From NVTR01 sp965237505 (GTDB taxonomy: Bacteria; Pseudomonadota; Alphaproteobacteria; Rhodobacterales; Rhodobacteraceae): a stretch of 64,000 nt of DNA. Under the pieces are notes generated by a model. That model searched no databases and had not been told where the DNA came from. It was given only the letters and a program-made list of their open reading frames with translations. Location: the NCBI GenBank assembly GCA_965237505.1, contig CBDEFR010000009.1, positions 1,798,001 to 1,862,000 on the forward strand. Reading direction: 5' to 3'. A program made the position numbers and the translations under genes. Positions 1 to 9,901 of the stretch are shown here, piece by piece. The number at the start of each line of letters is the position of its first letter. Within the stretch, counting starts at the first letter, position 1.

Positions 1-74
1 CTGCATGCTTCTGCGCATGCTGCCTTTGATAGCCCCTTTTTTTAAGTTATCTGGGTCAGCCGCTAAGGTAATAA

Positions 75-1236
75 TACCAACGGCATCAATTTCTGACTCT
101 GTGGGGATTCCCAAATCGGTCTTGATCTGATTCAAGGTTGGCAAAGGAGGATCGCCATGCCAGCCAGTGTTTCGCTTCGTCGCGACTTTGATGCCCGCCA
201 CCTTCGTAAACTCGCCAGCCGTTGCAAGGATGCCCGGCAGAGCCGCCGTCTGTTGTCTCTTGCGGCGGTCTACGATGGCATGAGCCGTGTAGAGGCCGCA
301 AGGATCGGTGGGATGGATCGCCAGACCCTGCGGGACTGGGTTCACCGGTTCACCGAAGAGGGACCGGATGGCCTCACCAACCGCAAGGGCGCGGGCCGGA
401 CGTGCTACCTGAGCGATGTCCAGATGAAAGAACTTGGCGAGATTGTCGAGACCGGCCCCGACCCGGCGGTGGATGGGGTTGTCCGCTGGCGGCGGATCGA
501 CCTGAAGCGGGTGATCGAGGCGCGCTTTGGCGTCATCTATTCCGAGCGCGGGATATCCAGACTGCCTGGCGAACTGGGCTTTGCCCATATCAGCGCCCGC
601 CCGCAGCATCCCAGGCAGGATAAGCGGATCATCGAGGCGTTTAAAAAAAACTTCGCCGACACGCTCCAGGTGCATATAGCTGACCTGCCAGCGGGAACGC
701 CGGTGGAGATCTGGTTCCAGGACGAAGCACGCCTTGGCCAGAAGAATGGCCTGACGCGCCTGTGGGCGAGAAAGGGCACGCGCCCCCGCCAGCCGGCCGA
801 TCAGCGCTATCGCAACGCCTATCTGTTCGGCGCCATCTGTCCGGCTCACGGCAAGGGGGCGGCGCTCATGCTGCCTTGGGCGGACGCGCAAGCCATGCAG
901 ATGCATCTCGACGAGATCAGCCGCCACGTCGCCCGAAAGGCCCATGCGGTTGTGCTGATGGATCGGGCCGGATGGCACACCACCGGCAAACTCAAAGTCC
1001 CGAAGAACCTCACCATCATCCTGCTGCCATCGCGCGCTCCGGAACTGAACCCGGTGGAAAATATCTGGCAGTACTTGCGCGCCAATTGGCTCTCCAACCG
1101 CGTGTTCGAAGACTACAATGCCATCGTCGATGCTGGATGCGAAGCTTGGAACAAGCTCATCGCACAGCCCGAAACCATCACATCAATCGGAATGCGAAAA
1201 TGGGCCCATATCGGGCAATGTTAAATGCCGCTGGTA
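75..1236 (+). mobile_element. IS630-type insertion sequence, copy 1 (fused-frame variant)
   Basis: The element runs from TACCAACGGC at the left to GCCGCTGGTA at the right, imperfect terminal inverted repeats. It is flanked by the direct repeat TAA (72-74 and 1237-1239). Two related elements in this window (11859-13018 and 57651-58810) share the ends TACCAACGGC and also have 3-bp TNA duplications. It carries one transposase gene and nothing else. Confidence 0.85.
157..1224 (+). CDS. IS630 family transposase, single open frame
   Basis: A 355-residue DDE transposase that moves the surrounding element. The N-terminal third has helix-turn-helix character (GMDRQTLRDWVHRF); the C-terminal part has the DDE endonuclease motifs WFQDEARLG, VLMDRAGWH and NPVENIWQYL. 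The ATG at 157 is preceded by a strong ribosome site, AGGAGG at 146-151. The junction of the two halves lies on a run of eight A (643-650). The two related elements in the window have seven A here and so need a frameshift to join the same two parts. This copy looks intact. Confidence 0.9.
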   Translation: MPASVSLRRDFDARHLRKLASRCKDARQSRRLLSLAAVYDGMSRVEAARIGGMDRQTLRDWVHRFTEEGPDGLTNRKGAGRTCYLSDVQMKELGEIVETGPDPAVDGVVRWRRIDLKRVIEARFGVIYSERGISRLPGELGFAHISARPQHPRQDKRIIEAFKKNFADTLQVHIADLPAGTPVEIWFQDEARLGQKNGLTRLWARKGTRPRQPADQRYRNAYLFGAICPAHGKGAALMLPWADAQAMQMHLDEISRHVARKAHAVVLMDRAGWHTTGKLKVPKNLTIILLPSRAPELNPVENIWQYLRANWLSNRVFEDYNAIVDAGCEAWNKLIAQPETITSIGMRKWAHIGQC

Positions 1237-1405
1237 TAATCACATCACTGCCCAGAAATCGACTCGCGGTTCTTGCTGATTTGCAAGTAGATGTGAAGTT
1301 ACTGATTTTGCGATTCTGATGCGTAGCCAAGCGCTATATGGCGCGACCATAAATGGACGCAAATCGCAGCAGTTCCTCCGGTATTTAACGTTGCGCCACG
1401 GGCGT

Positions 1406-2341
1406 TTAGGACAAGAGAGCCAGCCAAAGCCAAATTGACACGATCGACACTGCGGTAGCGATAAGAATTGTCGAGGCCGCGACGCGCTTGGCTGTGCCGT
1501 ACATGCTGGCAAACAGGTAGGCGTTGATTCCCGGCGCCATCGCCGCAGTCAGAACAGCGGCGCGAAACTGTGCCTGATCGAGCAAAAACACCCATTTTCC
1601 AAGCGAGAATGTGATCGCCGGATGCGCAATCAACGACACCGCAGTGACCCAGGCAATGGTGTTTTTGTCACCTTCGGGCCGGTAGCGCACCAGCACGCCG
1701 CCAAGGGCGAAAAGGGCTGCTGGAAGGGCGGCAGTCGACATCGTGCCAATCGCCGCCAACAGCGCGTCGGGCAGGCGGATATTGCCGATATTTACCAGGA
1801 ATCCCAACAGGATACCGATCAAAATCGGGTTGGTTGACATGGCGCTGGAGATATTGCGAACCAGTCGGCGCCGGTTGCCGTTTGCGCGGGCGCGCGCGAT
1901 CTCCATGATCGTTACGCCAAAGCCATAGATGACCAGCGCATGGACCGAGACAATGGCGTATGCGCCAGACAGCGATTCCGGCCCGAACGCCCGTTCAACG
2001 ATCGGCAGGCCCAACAGCACCGTGTTGGAGAAAAGCGAACAAAATCCGATCGATATGCTGTCTTCGGTGCTGCGCGCAAACAGGTATCTGGCACCCAGAT
2101 AGCCGAGCCCATAGGCCGAAAAGGCGCCGATGTAGAAGCTGGCCAGCAACGGGACGTTGAAATCGCCCGCCAGGTCGATCGTCGATATTGCCAGGAACAG
2201 CAGGCAGGGAATCGCGAAATTGATTGCAAACCGCATAAGCGCGTCGACGGCGCTTTCGCCGAACAGCCCTTTCCAGGCGGCGGCATAGCCAAAGCCGATG
2301 ACCAGAAAGACCGGCAGGATGACATCGATCAGATTGCTCAA
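1406..2341 (-). CDS. AEC family (auxin efflux carrier-like) permease
   Basis: A 311-residue polytopic inner-membrane protein with about ten hydrophobic segments arranged as two five-helix halves, as in the AEC family (bacterial MdcF/MaeN-like members export or import small organic anions). The N-terminus (VILPVFLVIGFGYAAAW) and the C-terminal block with PGINAYLFASMYG fit the family. The start is a TTG at 2341 overlapping the stop codon of the upstream MBL-fold gene, so the two are probably translationally coupled. The substrate cannot be read from sequence. Confidence 0.8.
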   Translation of the reverse strand: MSNLIDVILPVFLVIGFGYAAAWKGLFGESAVDALMRFAINFAIPCLLFLAISTIDLAGDFNVPLLASFYIGAFSAYGLGYLGARYLFARSTEDSISIGFCSLFSNTVLLGLPIVERAFGPESLSGAYAIVSVHALVIYGFGVTIMEIARARANGNRRRLVRNISSAMSTNPILIGILLGFLVNIGNIRLPDALLAAIGTMSTAALPAALFALGGVLVRYRPEGDKNTIAWVTAVSLIAHPAITFSLGKWVFLLDQAQFRAAVLTAAMAPGINAYLFASMYGTAKRVAASTILIATAVSIVSIWLWLALLS

Positions 2342-2342
2342 T

Positions 2343-3140
2343 TCAAACCTTCACGCTTATCGTCATGCCATCATAGGCTGGGGTGATGTGGTCGGGGGTT
2401 TCGGCGTCCACCTTGGCGTAATCCAGATCAATGTGCATGTTGGTCAGCACCGCGCGTTTGGGGGCGATCCGAGCGATCCATTGCAACGAGCGTTCAAGGT
2501 GGAAATGGCTTGGGTGCGGGCTTCGGCGCAGGGCATCCAGAACCCAGTAATCCAGCCCTTGAAGTGCCAGCACAGCATCCGAAGAAATATCTGAAACATC
2601 AGGGAGATAGGCGAGGTCGTGAATGCGAAAGCCGAGCGCCGTGGCGGCGCCGTGCGCGACCTCAATCGGGGTCAGCGTGAGCGGCCCGCCAGCGCCGTCG
2701 ATTGTCACATCGCCGTTAATGTCGTGCAGATCCAGGATCGGCGGATATGGCGAGCCGTCGGGTTGCACGAACGCGTAACCAAAGTGCGACAGCAGCGCGT
2801 CCTGGGTGGCTGCGTCGGCCCAGACCGAAAGCCGCGCGCGCATGTTGAAAACGATCATCCGCAGATCGTCGATTCCGTGCACATGATCGGCATGGGCATG
2901 GGTGAAGACCACCCCGTCAAGCACCCCCACACCCGCGTCCAGCAACTGTGCGCGCAGGTCCGGTGAAGTGTCGATCAGAACCCGGGTGACACCGCCTGCG
3001 TTGCGCCGCTGCACCAGCATCGAGCAGCGCCGCCGGGTGTTTTTGGGATTATCAGGGTCGCAATCGCCCCAGTTGCCGCCAAGTCTTGGCACCCCGCCGG
3101 ACGACCCACAGCCCAAAATGGTGAAGTCAATTGTTGCCAT
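2343..3140 (-). CDS. MBL-fold hydrolase, PhnP-like phosphodiesterase family
   Basis: A 265-residue metallo-beta-lactamase-fold protein. The metal motif HAHADH lies at residues 81-86, followed by HVHGIDDLR. A Cys-containing N-terminal segment (GCGSSGGVPRLGGNWGDCDP) resembles PhnP and RNase Z-like phosphodiesterases. In Rhodobacterales this gene sits directly after tatD, as here. The ATG at 3140 overlaps the tatD stop (ATGA), which decides the start over the upstream in-frame candidate at 3158. The exact substrate is unknown; without a phn cluster nearby a role in C-P lyase metabolism is not supported. Confidence 0.82.
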   Translation of the reverse strand: MATIDFTILGCGSSGGVPRLGGNWGDCDPDNPKNTRRRCSMLVQRRNAGGVTRVLIDTSPDLRAQLLDAGVGVLDGVVFTHAHADHVHGIDDLRMIVFNMRARLSVWADAATQDALLSHFGYAFVQPDGSPYPPILDLHDINGDVTIDGAGGPLTLTPIEVAHGAATALGFRIHDLAYLPDVSDISSDAVLALQGLDYWVLDALRRSPHPSHFHLERSLQWIARIAPKRAVLTNMHIDLDYAKVDAETPDHITPAYDGMTISVKV

Positions 3141-3946
3141 CAGCAGGTCTGTGCCCACGCCGCGGCCTTGCTAAAAAGCCGGTCGAAATTTTTCTGAGTT
3201 TGGGCCGCGAAGTCTTTGTATTCCATGTCGAAAAAACCGGCAACTGCTTTGGCGGTGTGGACGGTGTATGCCGGTTCATTGCATTTGCCGCGAAATGGCG
3301 GCGGGGCAAGATAAGGCGCGTCGGTTTCCACCAGGATGCGATCAAGCGGGGCGCTGGCGAATATGTCGCGCAGTTCGGTTGATTTTGGAAACGCGGTGAT
3401 GCCCGACATTGACAGGTAAAAACCCAGCTCCAGCGCCGCCTCGGCCAGCGCGCGGCCCGACGAAAAGCAATGCATCACGCATGAATAAGGCGCGGCCCCG
3501 TGTTCGTCGGTTAGGATTCGGGCCAAGTCAGCATCGGCGCTGCGGGCGTGGATGATCAGCGGCAGGCCGGTCCGGCGCGCCGCCTCGACGTGAATGCGCA
3601 GGCTTTCGCGCTGCACGTTTTTGCTGTCCGAGGTATAGTGATAGTCAAGCCCGCTTTCACCGATGCCGACAAACTTGGGATGGCTGGCCAGCGCCACCAG
3701 TGCCTCGAGCGAGGCAAGTGGTTCGTCCGCGGCGTACATCGGATGGGTTGCGACCGCGTAAAAAACTGGCGCGAAACGCTCAGCGATGGCCCGCACCGCC
3801 GGTTCATTGCCCAAGCGGGTGCAGATCGTCACCATCCGGGTGACGCCCGCGCCCACGGCGCGCCGCACCAGGTCCGGCAGTCGCCCGGCAAATTCTTCGG
3901 AATCCAGATGGCAGTGGCTATCAGTAATCTTGATGGGTTCTGGCAT
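3140..3946 (-). CDS. tatD: TatD family metal-dependent DNase
   Basis: A 268-residue TIM-barrel amidohydrolase-superfamily nuclease. The metal-binding motif DSHCHLD is at residues 9-15, and GESGLDYHY, IIHARSADAD, VMHCFSSGRALAE and ILVETDAPYLAP follow in the usual TatD order. The family is thought to act as 3'-5' exonuclease in DNA repair. The start is placed at 3946 because MPEPIKITDSHCHLD matches the family N-terminus; an in-frame extension to 4099 lies inside holB. It lies in a tight run with holB upstream (7 bp) and the MBL gene downstream (overlap). Confidence 0.92.
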   Translation of the reverse strand: MPEPIKITDSHCHLDSEEFAGRLPDLVRRAVGAGVTRMVTICTRLGNEPAVRAIAERFAPVFYAVATHPMYAADEPLASLEALVALASHPKFVGIGESGLDYHYTSDSKNVQRESLRIHVEAARRTGLPLIIHARSADADLARILTDEHGAAPYSCVMHCFSSGRALAEAALELGFYLSMSGITAFPKSTELRDIFASAPLDRILVETDAPYLAPPPFRGKCNEPAYTVHTAKAVAGFFDMEYKDFAAQTQKNFDRLFSKAAAWAQTC

Positions 3947-3953
3947 CCTGCCC

Positions 3954-5066
3954 CTAACGGGCGGCAAGACGCGCCGCCATGTCATTGATCCTGAAAACCA
4001 TATCAAGGATGAGCGCTGCAGGGTCAAGGTTGACAGCCTTGCCGCGGCGCGCGCGCCCGCCCAACAGTTGTTGCAACTCTGCCCATTGACGCCCGGCATG
4101 TGATGTCGGAGCCAGGCGTTGCAGCAGATCGGCCTCGCCGGGCGCGGCCTGAACCAAGGGCGGTCCGGACACCCCGGTGCGCGCGACTCTGGCCAGAAAT
4201 TGGTCGATCAGCCGGAGCAGCAGATCAAAGCGAGGTTCTTGGCCCTTTCCGGCGGCACTTTCGGCAAGTTTTAGCGCGTGCGGACGGTTCAGATTCGGCA
4301 GGCTTGCAAACAGGCCGACCAAGTCTGCATAAGTTTGCATGCCGTCCAGATTGGCCAGCCGAACCGTCTCGCCGACCGAGCCGCCTGAAAGTTCCGCGAG
4401 TGCGTCAGCGTCGGCACCACCGTCTGAACCCGCCGCCGTCATGGCCTGGCCGATGTCACTGGCCTGCACGATCGCGCAGCGCAGTTCCGAGCACCGGCTG
4501 CGGATTGTCGGCAACAGGCGCGACGGCTGGTGGCACACCAGCAAAAGAATGACATCGTCGGGCGGCTCTTCCAGCAGCTTCAAAAGCGCGTTGGCGGCGT
4601 TGACGGTCAGATCGTCGGCGCAATCTACAATCACAACGCGGCGTCCGCCATCTGCGGCCGAAAGGTTGAAACTGAGCTTTAGTTTGCGAACCTCATCGAT
4701 CGTAATGCCGTGTTTGAAGCGTTTCTTTTCGAGGTCCCAGATCGGGCGCAACAGGAAAAGCCGCGGCTCTGACAGGGCCGCCATGCGGCGGGCGACTGGA
4801 TGATCGCGTGCAATATCAAGCGTTTGAGGTGCGGTGCGGGCGTTATTTGGGCTGGCGAGCAGAAATCTGGCAATCCGCCAAGCCAGCGTCGCCTTGCCAA
4901 TGCCGCGCGCGCCGGTGATCAGCCAGCCGTGGTGCAAACGGTGCGAGTTGAAGGCTTGCAGGAATGTGGCCTCGGCCTGCGACTGGCCCAAGAGGTGCTC
5001 GGTTTCGCGCGGGTGCGGGGCACCTTCAACCTGATCAAATTGCGGAACCGGCGCTTCGTCGTTCAT
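3954..5066 (-). CDS. holB: DNA polymerase III subunit delta'
   Basis: A 370-residue AAA+ clamp-loader subunit. The P-loop GARGIGKAT is at residues 52-60, and the sensor/DEAD-like region (VIVDCADDLTVNAANALLKLLEEPP) fits delta'. It is needed for loading the sliding clamp in chromosome replication. The start codon overlaps the tmk stop (ATGA), and the tmk-holB-tatD order is conserved in alphaproteobacteria. No defects seen. Confidence 0.94.
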   Translation of the reverse strand: MNDEAPVPQFDQVEGAPHPRETEHLLGQSQAEATFLQAFNSHRLHHGWLITGARGIGKATLAWRIARFLLASPNNARTAPQTLDIARDHPVARRMAALSEPRLFLLRPIWDLEKKRFKHGITIDEVRKLKLSFNLSAADGGRRVVIVDCADDLTVNAANALLKLLEEPPDDVILLLVCHQPSRLLPTIRSRCSELRCAIVQASDIGQAMTAAGSDGGADADALAELSGGSVGETVRLANLDGMQTYADLVGLFASLPNLNRPHALKLAESAAGKGQEPRFDLLLRLIDQFLARVARTGVSGPPLVQAAPGEADLLQRLAPTSHAGRQWAELQQLLGGRARRGKAVNLDPAALILDMVFRINDMAARLAAR

Positions 5067-5686
5067 GGCAGCCGCGCCAGCGACAGGGCTGCGACCTCGT
5101 CGGCCACAACATGCGTATCGCGATTGCCGTCAACCACGACGCAGCGATCCGGAAATTCCTGCGCCAGCGCCAGAAACCCGGCGCGCATCTTGGTCTGCAG
5201 GTCTTCACCAAAGCCTTCAAACCGTTCCTCGGTTGTTTGCCGCGACAGGGCGCGGGCAAGGCCGGTGGCGGGGTCCATGTCGATGATGATCGTCAGATCA
5301 GGCTCGCGCTTGATCATCAGCGCGTGCAGCTGGTCTACGATCGGGCGCAATTCGCCGCGCGAGATGCCCTGATACAGGCGTGTCGAGTCGGCAAACCGGT
5401 CACTTATCACGATCTTTCCGGCATCCAGCGCCGGCTGGATGGTCTTTTCGACGTGATCACAGCGCGCCGCGGTAAACAGCAGTATTTCGGTTTTCGCTGA
5501 CCAGCGATCAGGGTCGCCTTCCAGCACCAGGCTGCGAATTTCTTCGGCCCCGGCGGAGCCGCCAGGCTCTCGCGTCAGAATGACATCGTGGCCTGCTGTG
5601 CGCAAACGCTCGGCCAACAGACCGGCCTGAGTGGACTTTCCCGACCCGTCGATGCCTTCAAACGAGATGAACAGCCCTGTGCCCAT
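5063..5686 (-). CDS. tmk: Thymidylate kinase
   Basis: A 207-residue dTMP kinase (dTMP + ATP to dTDP + ADP). The P-loop FEGIDGSGKST is at residues 9-19, the DR(F/Y) motif is SDRFADSTRLYQG and the TREPGGSAGAE loop binds substrate. Length is normal for the family. It is the second gene of the dacF-tmk-holB-tatD-MBL run, separated from the carboxypeptidase gene by 26 bp and overlapping holB. Confidence 0.95.
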   Translation of the reverse strand: MGTGLFISFEGIDGSGKSTQAGLLAERLRTAGHDVILTREPGGSAGAEEIRSLVLEGDPDRWSAKTEILLFTAARCDHVEKTIQPALDAGKIVISDRFADSTRLYQGISRGELRPIVDQLHALMIKREPDLTIIIDMDPATGLARALSRQTTEERFEGFGEDLQTKMRAGFLALAQEFPDRCVVVDGNRDTHVVADEVAALSLARLP

Positions 5687-5712
5687 GTTAATCCTGCGAG
5701 TAAGTCGACGAC

Positions 5713-6879
5713 CTAGTAGGCGCTCTGCGCGCGCCCGACATACTGGCGATACAGCACAATTGCAGCGGTGCGCAAACGCGTCAGAAAGCCGCCGCGCGCG
5801 ACGCTGCGGTCCGACACCAGCGGAATGTGCACATCGGGCAGATCCTTGAGCGTCAAAACAAGTTCTGCCACCTCCTGGCCCTGGGCAATCGGCGCTTCGA
5901 TCGGGCTGCGATAGACCACTTCGCCCGCCAGCACATCGCGTTCAAGCGCCGGCAGAAGCATGGAAACATCTTCGGCGACAATGAGGCCGATATCCGCCTG
6001 ATCACCCATCCAGATATCGGCGCGGCCAATCGCGGTTCCGCCGGTAATCACGGTTTTCTGTACGAACTGCCGGAACGCCCAGTTGACCATTCGCTCGGCC
6101 TCTTCGGCGCGGTCCTTTTCAGACGCCAGCCCGGTCATGACAAAGACCACCCGTCGCGTGCCTTGGGTGGCAGAACCGACCAGACCATAGCCAGCATCGC
6201 TGGTGTGCCCGGTCTTGAGCCCGTCGACCCCGATCCCAAGATCTAAAAGTGGGTTGCGATTAAAGCGGTTGTCCGGCGCGCGGCCATCAAACCGGTATTC
6301 GGCCTGACCGAAATAGCCGTAATATTCGGGAAATTCGGTGATCATACGGGCGGCAATCACCGCCAGATCGCGCATGCTCATGCGGTGATTTGGATTGGGC
6401 CAGCCGCTGGCATTGGTAAATGTAGAGTTGTGCATGCCAAGCGCTGTGGCGCGGTCATTCATCAGGCGCGCAAACGCGTCCTCGGTTCCGGCCAGACCTT
6501 CGGCAACCACAACGCAAGCGTCATTGCCCGACAACACCACGATGCCTTGGATCAGTTCCTCGACCGTTGGCCGGTCGGTTTCATTCAGGAACATGGTTGA
6601 GCCGCCCATATTCTTGGCGCGGCTAGTGACGGCAAACCGCGTCTCAAGCGTGACACGATCATCCTGCAATGCCTCAAACAGCATGTTAAGCGTCATCAGT
6701 TTGGACATCGAAGCAGGCGGCATGGGCACGTCGGCCTGCTTTTCAAACAGGATTGTTCCGGTGGTCAGATCATAAATAAAAGCCGCGCGCGCCTGGGTGT
6801 CATAGGCCGCGCTGATCGGCAGCCCGGTGCCCAGAAGCACGGCGACAGTGGCGCCAATTCTCAACAGCTGCTTCAGCAT
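5713..6879 (-). CDS. D-alanyl-D-alanine carboxypeptidase (DacF/PBP5 type)
   Basis: A 388-residue penicillin-binding protein of the S11 family that trims the terminal D-Ala of peptidoglycan pentapeptides. It has an N-terminal signal peptide (about residues 1-25, cleavage near ISAAYD), the catalytic tetrad SMSK (57-60), SGN (117-119) and KTG (222-224), then a C-terminal PBP5-associated domain. It acts in the periplasm. It lies between a SPOR lipoprotein gene, also a cell-wall function, and tmk. Confidence 0.92.
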   Translation of the reverse strand: MLKQLLRIGATVAVLLGTGLPISAAYDTQARAAFIYDLTTGTILFEKQADVPMPPASMSKLMTLNMLFEALQDDRVTLETRFAVTSRAKNMGGSTMFLNETDRPTVEELIQGIVVLSGNDACVVVAEGLAGTEDAFARLMNDRATALGMHNSTFTNASGWPNPNHRMSMRDLAVIAARMITEFPEYYGYFGQAEYRFDGRAPDNRFNRNPLLDLGIGVDGLKTGHTSDAGYGLVGSATQGTRRVVFVMTGLASEKDRAEEAERMVNWAFRQFVQKTVITGGTAIGRADIWMGDQADIGLIVAEDVSMLLPALERDVLAGEVVYRSPIEAPIAQGQEVAELVLTLKDLPDVHIPLVSDRSVARGGFLTRLRTAAIVLYRQYVGRAQSAY

Positions 6880-6901
6880 CGCAGATGACTGCCTCGCTGG
6901 A

Positions 6902-7774
6902 CTAATTTGTTACGGCATAGGCATCGGCAAAGCCCAGCCCTTTGACGGTTGCCAGCAGTGCGGCGCGTTCAGATGCGTCCGAGGCCGGCCCCACGATCAC
7001 CCGCCAAATGGTCTTGCCGCTGGATTCTGATTGAATGATCATCGGAATTATGCCCGCCTCTCGCATCATATCTGATGTGCTGATGGCGTTGGCTTCGACG
7101 CTGAATATACCGATCTGGATGAACGGCATTTGCAACGATGTCGTCTGAACCGGCCTGGCAACCGGGGCCACTTTTGCCGGCACTGTTGCCGCCGCAGCCT
7201 GGGCCGTCGCGGCCTCGATCGCCGAGGCTGCGATTTTGGCGACCGGGACCAGCGGCGTCTCTTCGATTATCTCGACCGTGCCCGGCGTTTCCGCTACCGC
7301 TTCGACCACCTCGGGAACCACCTGCACCTGTTCGCGGCGCAGCGCGATGACGCTCAGCTCTACCGGTGCCCCGGCCAGCATTCCCAGCGCCGCGGCCGCG
7401 TCCGAGGACACCTGAAAGAGCGGCCCTGGGTTTTCGCGTTCACGCCGGAACAATGCACCAATGACGAAATTGCCGTTGGCCTGATTGCGGATGATCACGC
7501 GCTCCGGGTCAACAACATCCGGGTGCGCCACCCAAACACCGCCCAAGGACGGGCGGCCATCCCAAAGACCGGCCTCGGTCTTGCCAAATACTTCCGGTTT
7601 TTCGACGTCGCGTTCAATGACGTCGCCAGCATTTGCCGGGATCGGTAATGCTCCGTCCGCGTCGCTGACCGCGGGCCGGTCAAACAGGTTGAATTCTGAG
7701 CCTTCTTCACAGGCGCTCAGAACCACTGCGCCTCCCAAAACCAGAGCCAGCCGCCCAGCGCCTGCACTTACCAT
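6902..7774 (-). CDS. SPOR-domain lipoprotein
   Basis: A 290-residue predicted lipoprotein. The signal peptide ends in the lipobox LSAC with Cys22. A middle region rich in Ala, Val, Pro and Glu (about 140-210) links to a C-terminal SPOR domain (about 212-290, starting PFIQIGIFSVEANA), which binds denuded glycan strands at division septa. It is 23 bp upstream of the D,D-carboxypeptidase gene, consistent with a joint cell-wall role. The segment at about 85-135, upstream of the linker, is not recognised. Confidence 0.82.
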   Translation of the reverse strand: MVSAGAGRLALVLGGAVVLSACEEGSEFNLFDRPAVSDADGALPIPANAGDVIERDVEKPEVFGKTEAGLWDGRPSLGGVWVAHPDVVDPERVIIRNQANGNFVIGALFRRERENPGPLFQVSSDAAAALGMLAGAPVELSVIALRREQVQVVPEVVEAVAETPGTVEIIEETPLVPVAKIAASAIEAATAQAAAATVPAKVAPVARPVQTTSLQMPFIQIGIFSVEANAISTSDMMREAGIIPMIIQSESSGKTIWRVIVGPASDASERAALLATVKGLGFADAYAVTN

Positions 7775-7963
7775 GCCTTGCCCCTTTCAGGCGCGGACAT
7801 TGCCGCGCAAAATGCTCAAATTTCCAGGCGAAAATCCCGGTTTCGTCGGCATACTAGCCTTAGAGCTGCAGCAAGGAAAGACTTGGCACGATGGTCAGCG
7901 ATAATTGGCCATGAAATCGGGCCTTTCAGAATCGAGCCACCCAAGCTAGTCCTGCCGCCTGCC

Positions 7964-8053
<90 letters not shown>

Positions 8054-8336
8054 CCGACAATTGTCTCAATGTTCCAAGTCGATTTGACGCGCAATTCATC
8101 AGGGCCAGCGGTCATATGCACCGCGTCAACAGGCCGGACACATGACCGCAACCCACAGTGATCAGCATCAGTCAAATTTTACCCTTGCAGAAACGGCGCC
8201 ATCCACACATGACAGCACCATTTTTTCTGTCCGCCGGAACTACCAATCCATTTTCTTCGCAGCTGTCTGTTTAAGGCCGATCCTTTATGTGAGAACCAGT
8301 TTCCAATCCATGCTGAACTGAGCTAATTTGCGCGCG
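8054..8336. other. Intergenic region without a recognisable gene
   Basis: About 280 bases between tRNA-Ser and the broken ABC exporter. Nothing coding, no clear promoter and no integrase or attachment-site repeat of the tRNA 3' end was seen. Confidence 0.4.
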
Positions 8337-9901
8337 ATGCCATTGCTTGATGTTTACCCGAAAGTATTCGCGATCCTAGCGCCAAATGAACGGCGATCAT
8401 TCATTGCTCTCAGCACGATGTCGTTGATCCTTGGGGTCGTGGAGGCGGGCGGTGTTCTTTCCGTCGTCCCGTTCGTCGCGATCGCCGCTGATCCTCTTTT
8501 AGTTGAGCGTTCTGAGTTACTTGGACGATTGTTTAGCTTCACGGGTTTTGAAACCAGTCAACAATTTCTGATTTTTCTTGGCATCTCGTCGTTCGTCCTT
8601 CTGGTTTCAGCAATCGCGTTCAGAGCAATGACATTTGCCCTGCTTACGGTATTTGCCAGGCGCCAGTCGGCGCGCCTGAGCACGCAATTGATGCGAAAAT
8701 ATGTGCAGCAGGACTATGTTTGGTTCCTGGACAAACATTCAGCAGAATTGAATAAGACCATTCTGTCCGAAGTCGAGCAGGTTGTCGACGGGTCGGTGGT
8801 CAGTGCAATCCATCTGATTGCCCACACGGCGGTGTCGCTTGGACTGATTTTATTGCTTGTCATCGCAGACCCTCTTGCCGCTCTGGTTGCCGGCGGATTT
8901 CTGAGTTTCGTATATGGGTTGGTTTTCTTCGGTTTTCGCAGGCGTCTAGAACGCCTTGTGGCCGCTCGAATAGCGGCAAATCGAGAACGTTTTGAAGTTG
9001 TTCAGGAGACCGTCGGAGGCATCAAAGAAGTAAAACTTCTGAATCTCGAGGAATGGTTTCTGGCGCGCTACAGACGTGCAGCTGACCGGATGGCGGGTGT
9101 TCGGATATGGATCAAATTGTTGTCGGATCTGCCCAGCCACGTGCTTGAAGGGTTGGTATTTGGCGGAATGATCCTGTTCGTGTTGTGGACGTTGCTGTCG
9201 CGAAATGAGGGCCTGACCGCCTCGCTTCCTCTGCTGAGCTTGTTTGCGGTCGCAGGCGTCCGTCTATTTCCGGTACTGCAACAACTCTATGGTGCTGTTG
9301 CGACGCTGGGCACAAACCGTCCTGCGCTGGACGCAATATTTGATGACTTGATTCACCTGGCAATGTGCAGAGCACAAAGGCAGCCGATGTGAAACCATTG
9401 GCGCTCGAGCACATGCTGGAGCTCAACGCCGTTTCATTCCGATTTGAAACGGCGGACCGGCCCTCGATCGAAGATGTTAGTCTTCGCATTTCCGCCCATA
9501 CCTGGACTGGAATCGTTGGTTCGACAGGTGCCGGAAAGACAACGCTGCTGGACGTTATTCTTGGACTATTAAGCCCAACGTCAGGCGAAATTCGCGTCGA
9601 CGGAGTGACCGTTGACAAACACACATTGCTGGCTTGGCAGAGGTCTGTTGGATACGTGCCGCAAACCATTTATCTGAGCGACGACACCATCGCCGCCAAC
9701 ATCGCGTTCGGGGAAAACGAAAAGTCGATCGATTTGACCAAAGTGAAAAAATGTGCTCGTACCGCACAGATTCAGGAATTTGTCAGCGGGCTGTCCGAGG
9801 GATACTATACTCGCGTCGGGGAACGTGGCGTGCGGCTTTCTGGCGGCCAGCGTCAGCGTATTGGTATTGCACGTGCACTTTACCATGACCCTAAGCTGCT
9901 A

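Noticed and set aside
5..1319. A 48-codon frame that becomes continuous across the IS630 copy 1 empty site (LSGSAAKVITSLPRNRLAVL)
   Set aside because: It is open only by short chance lengths, matches no family I know and its upstream part is cut by the window edge.
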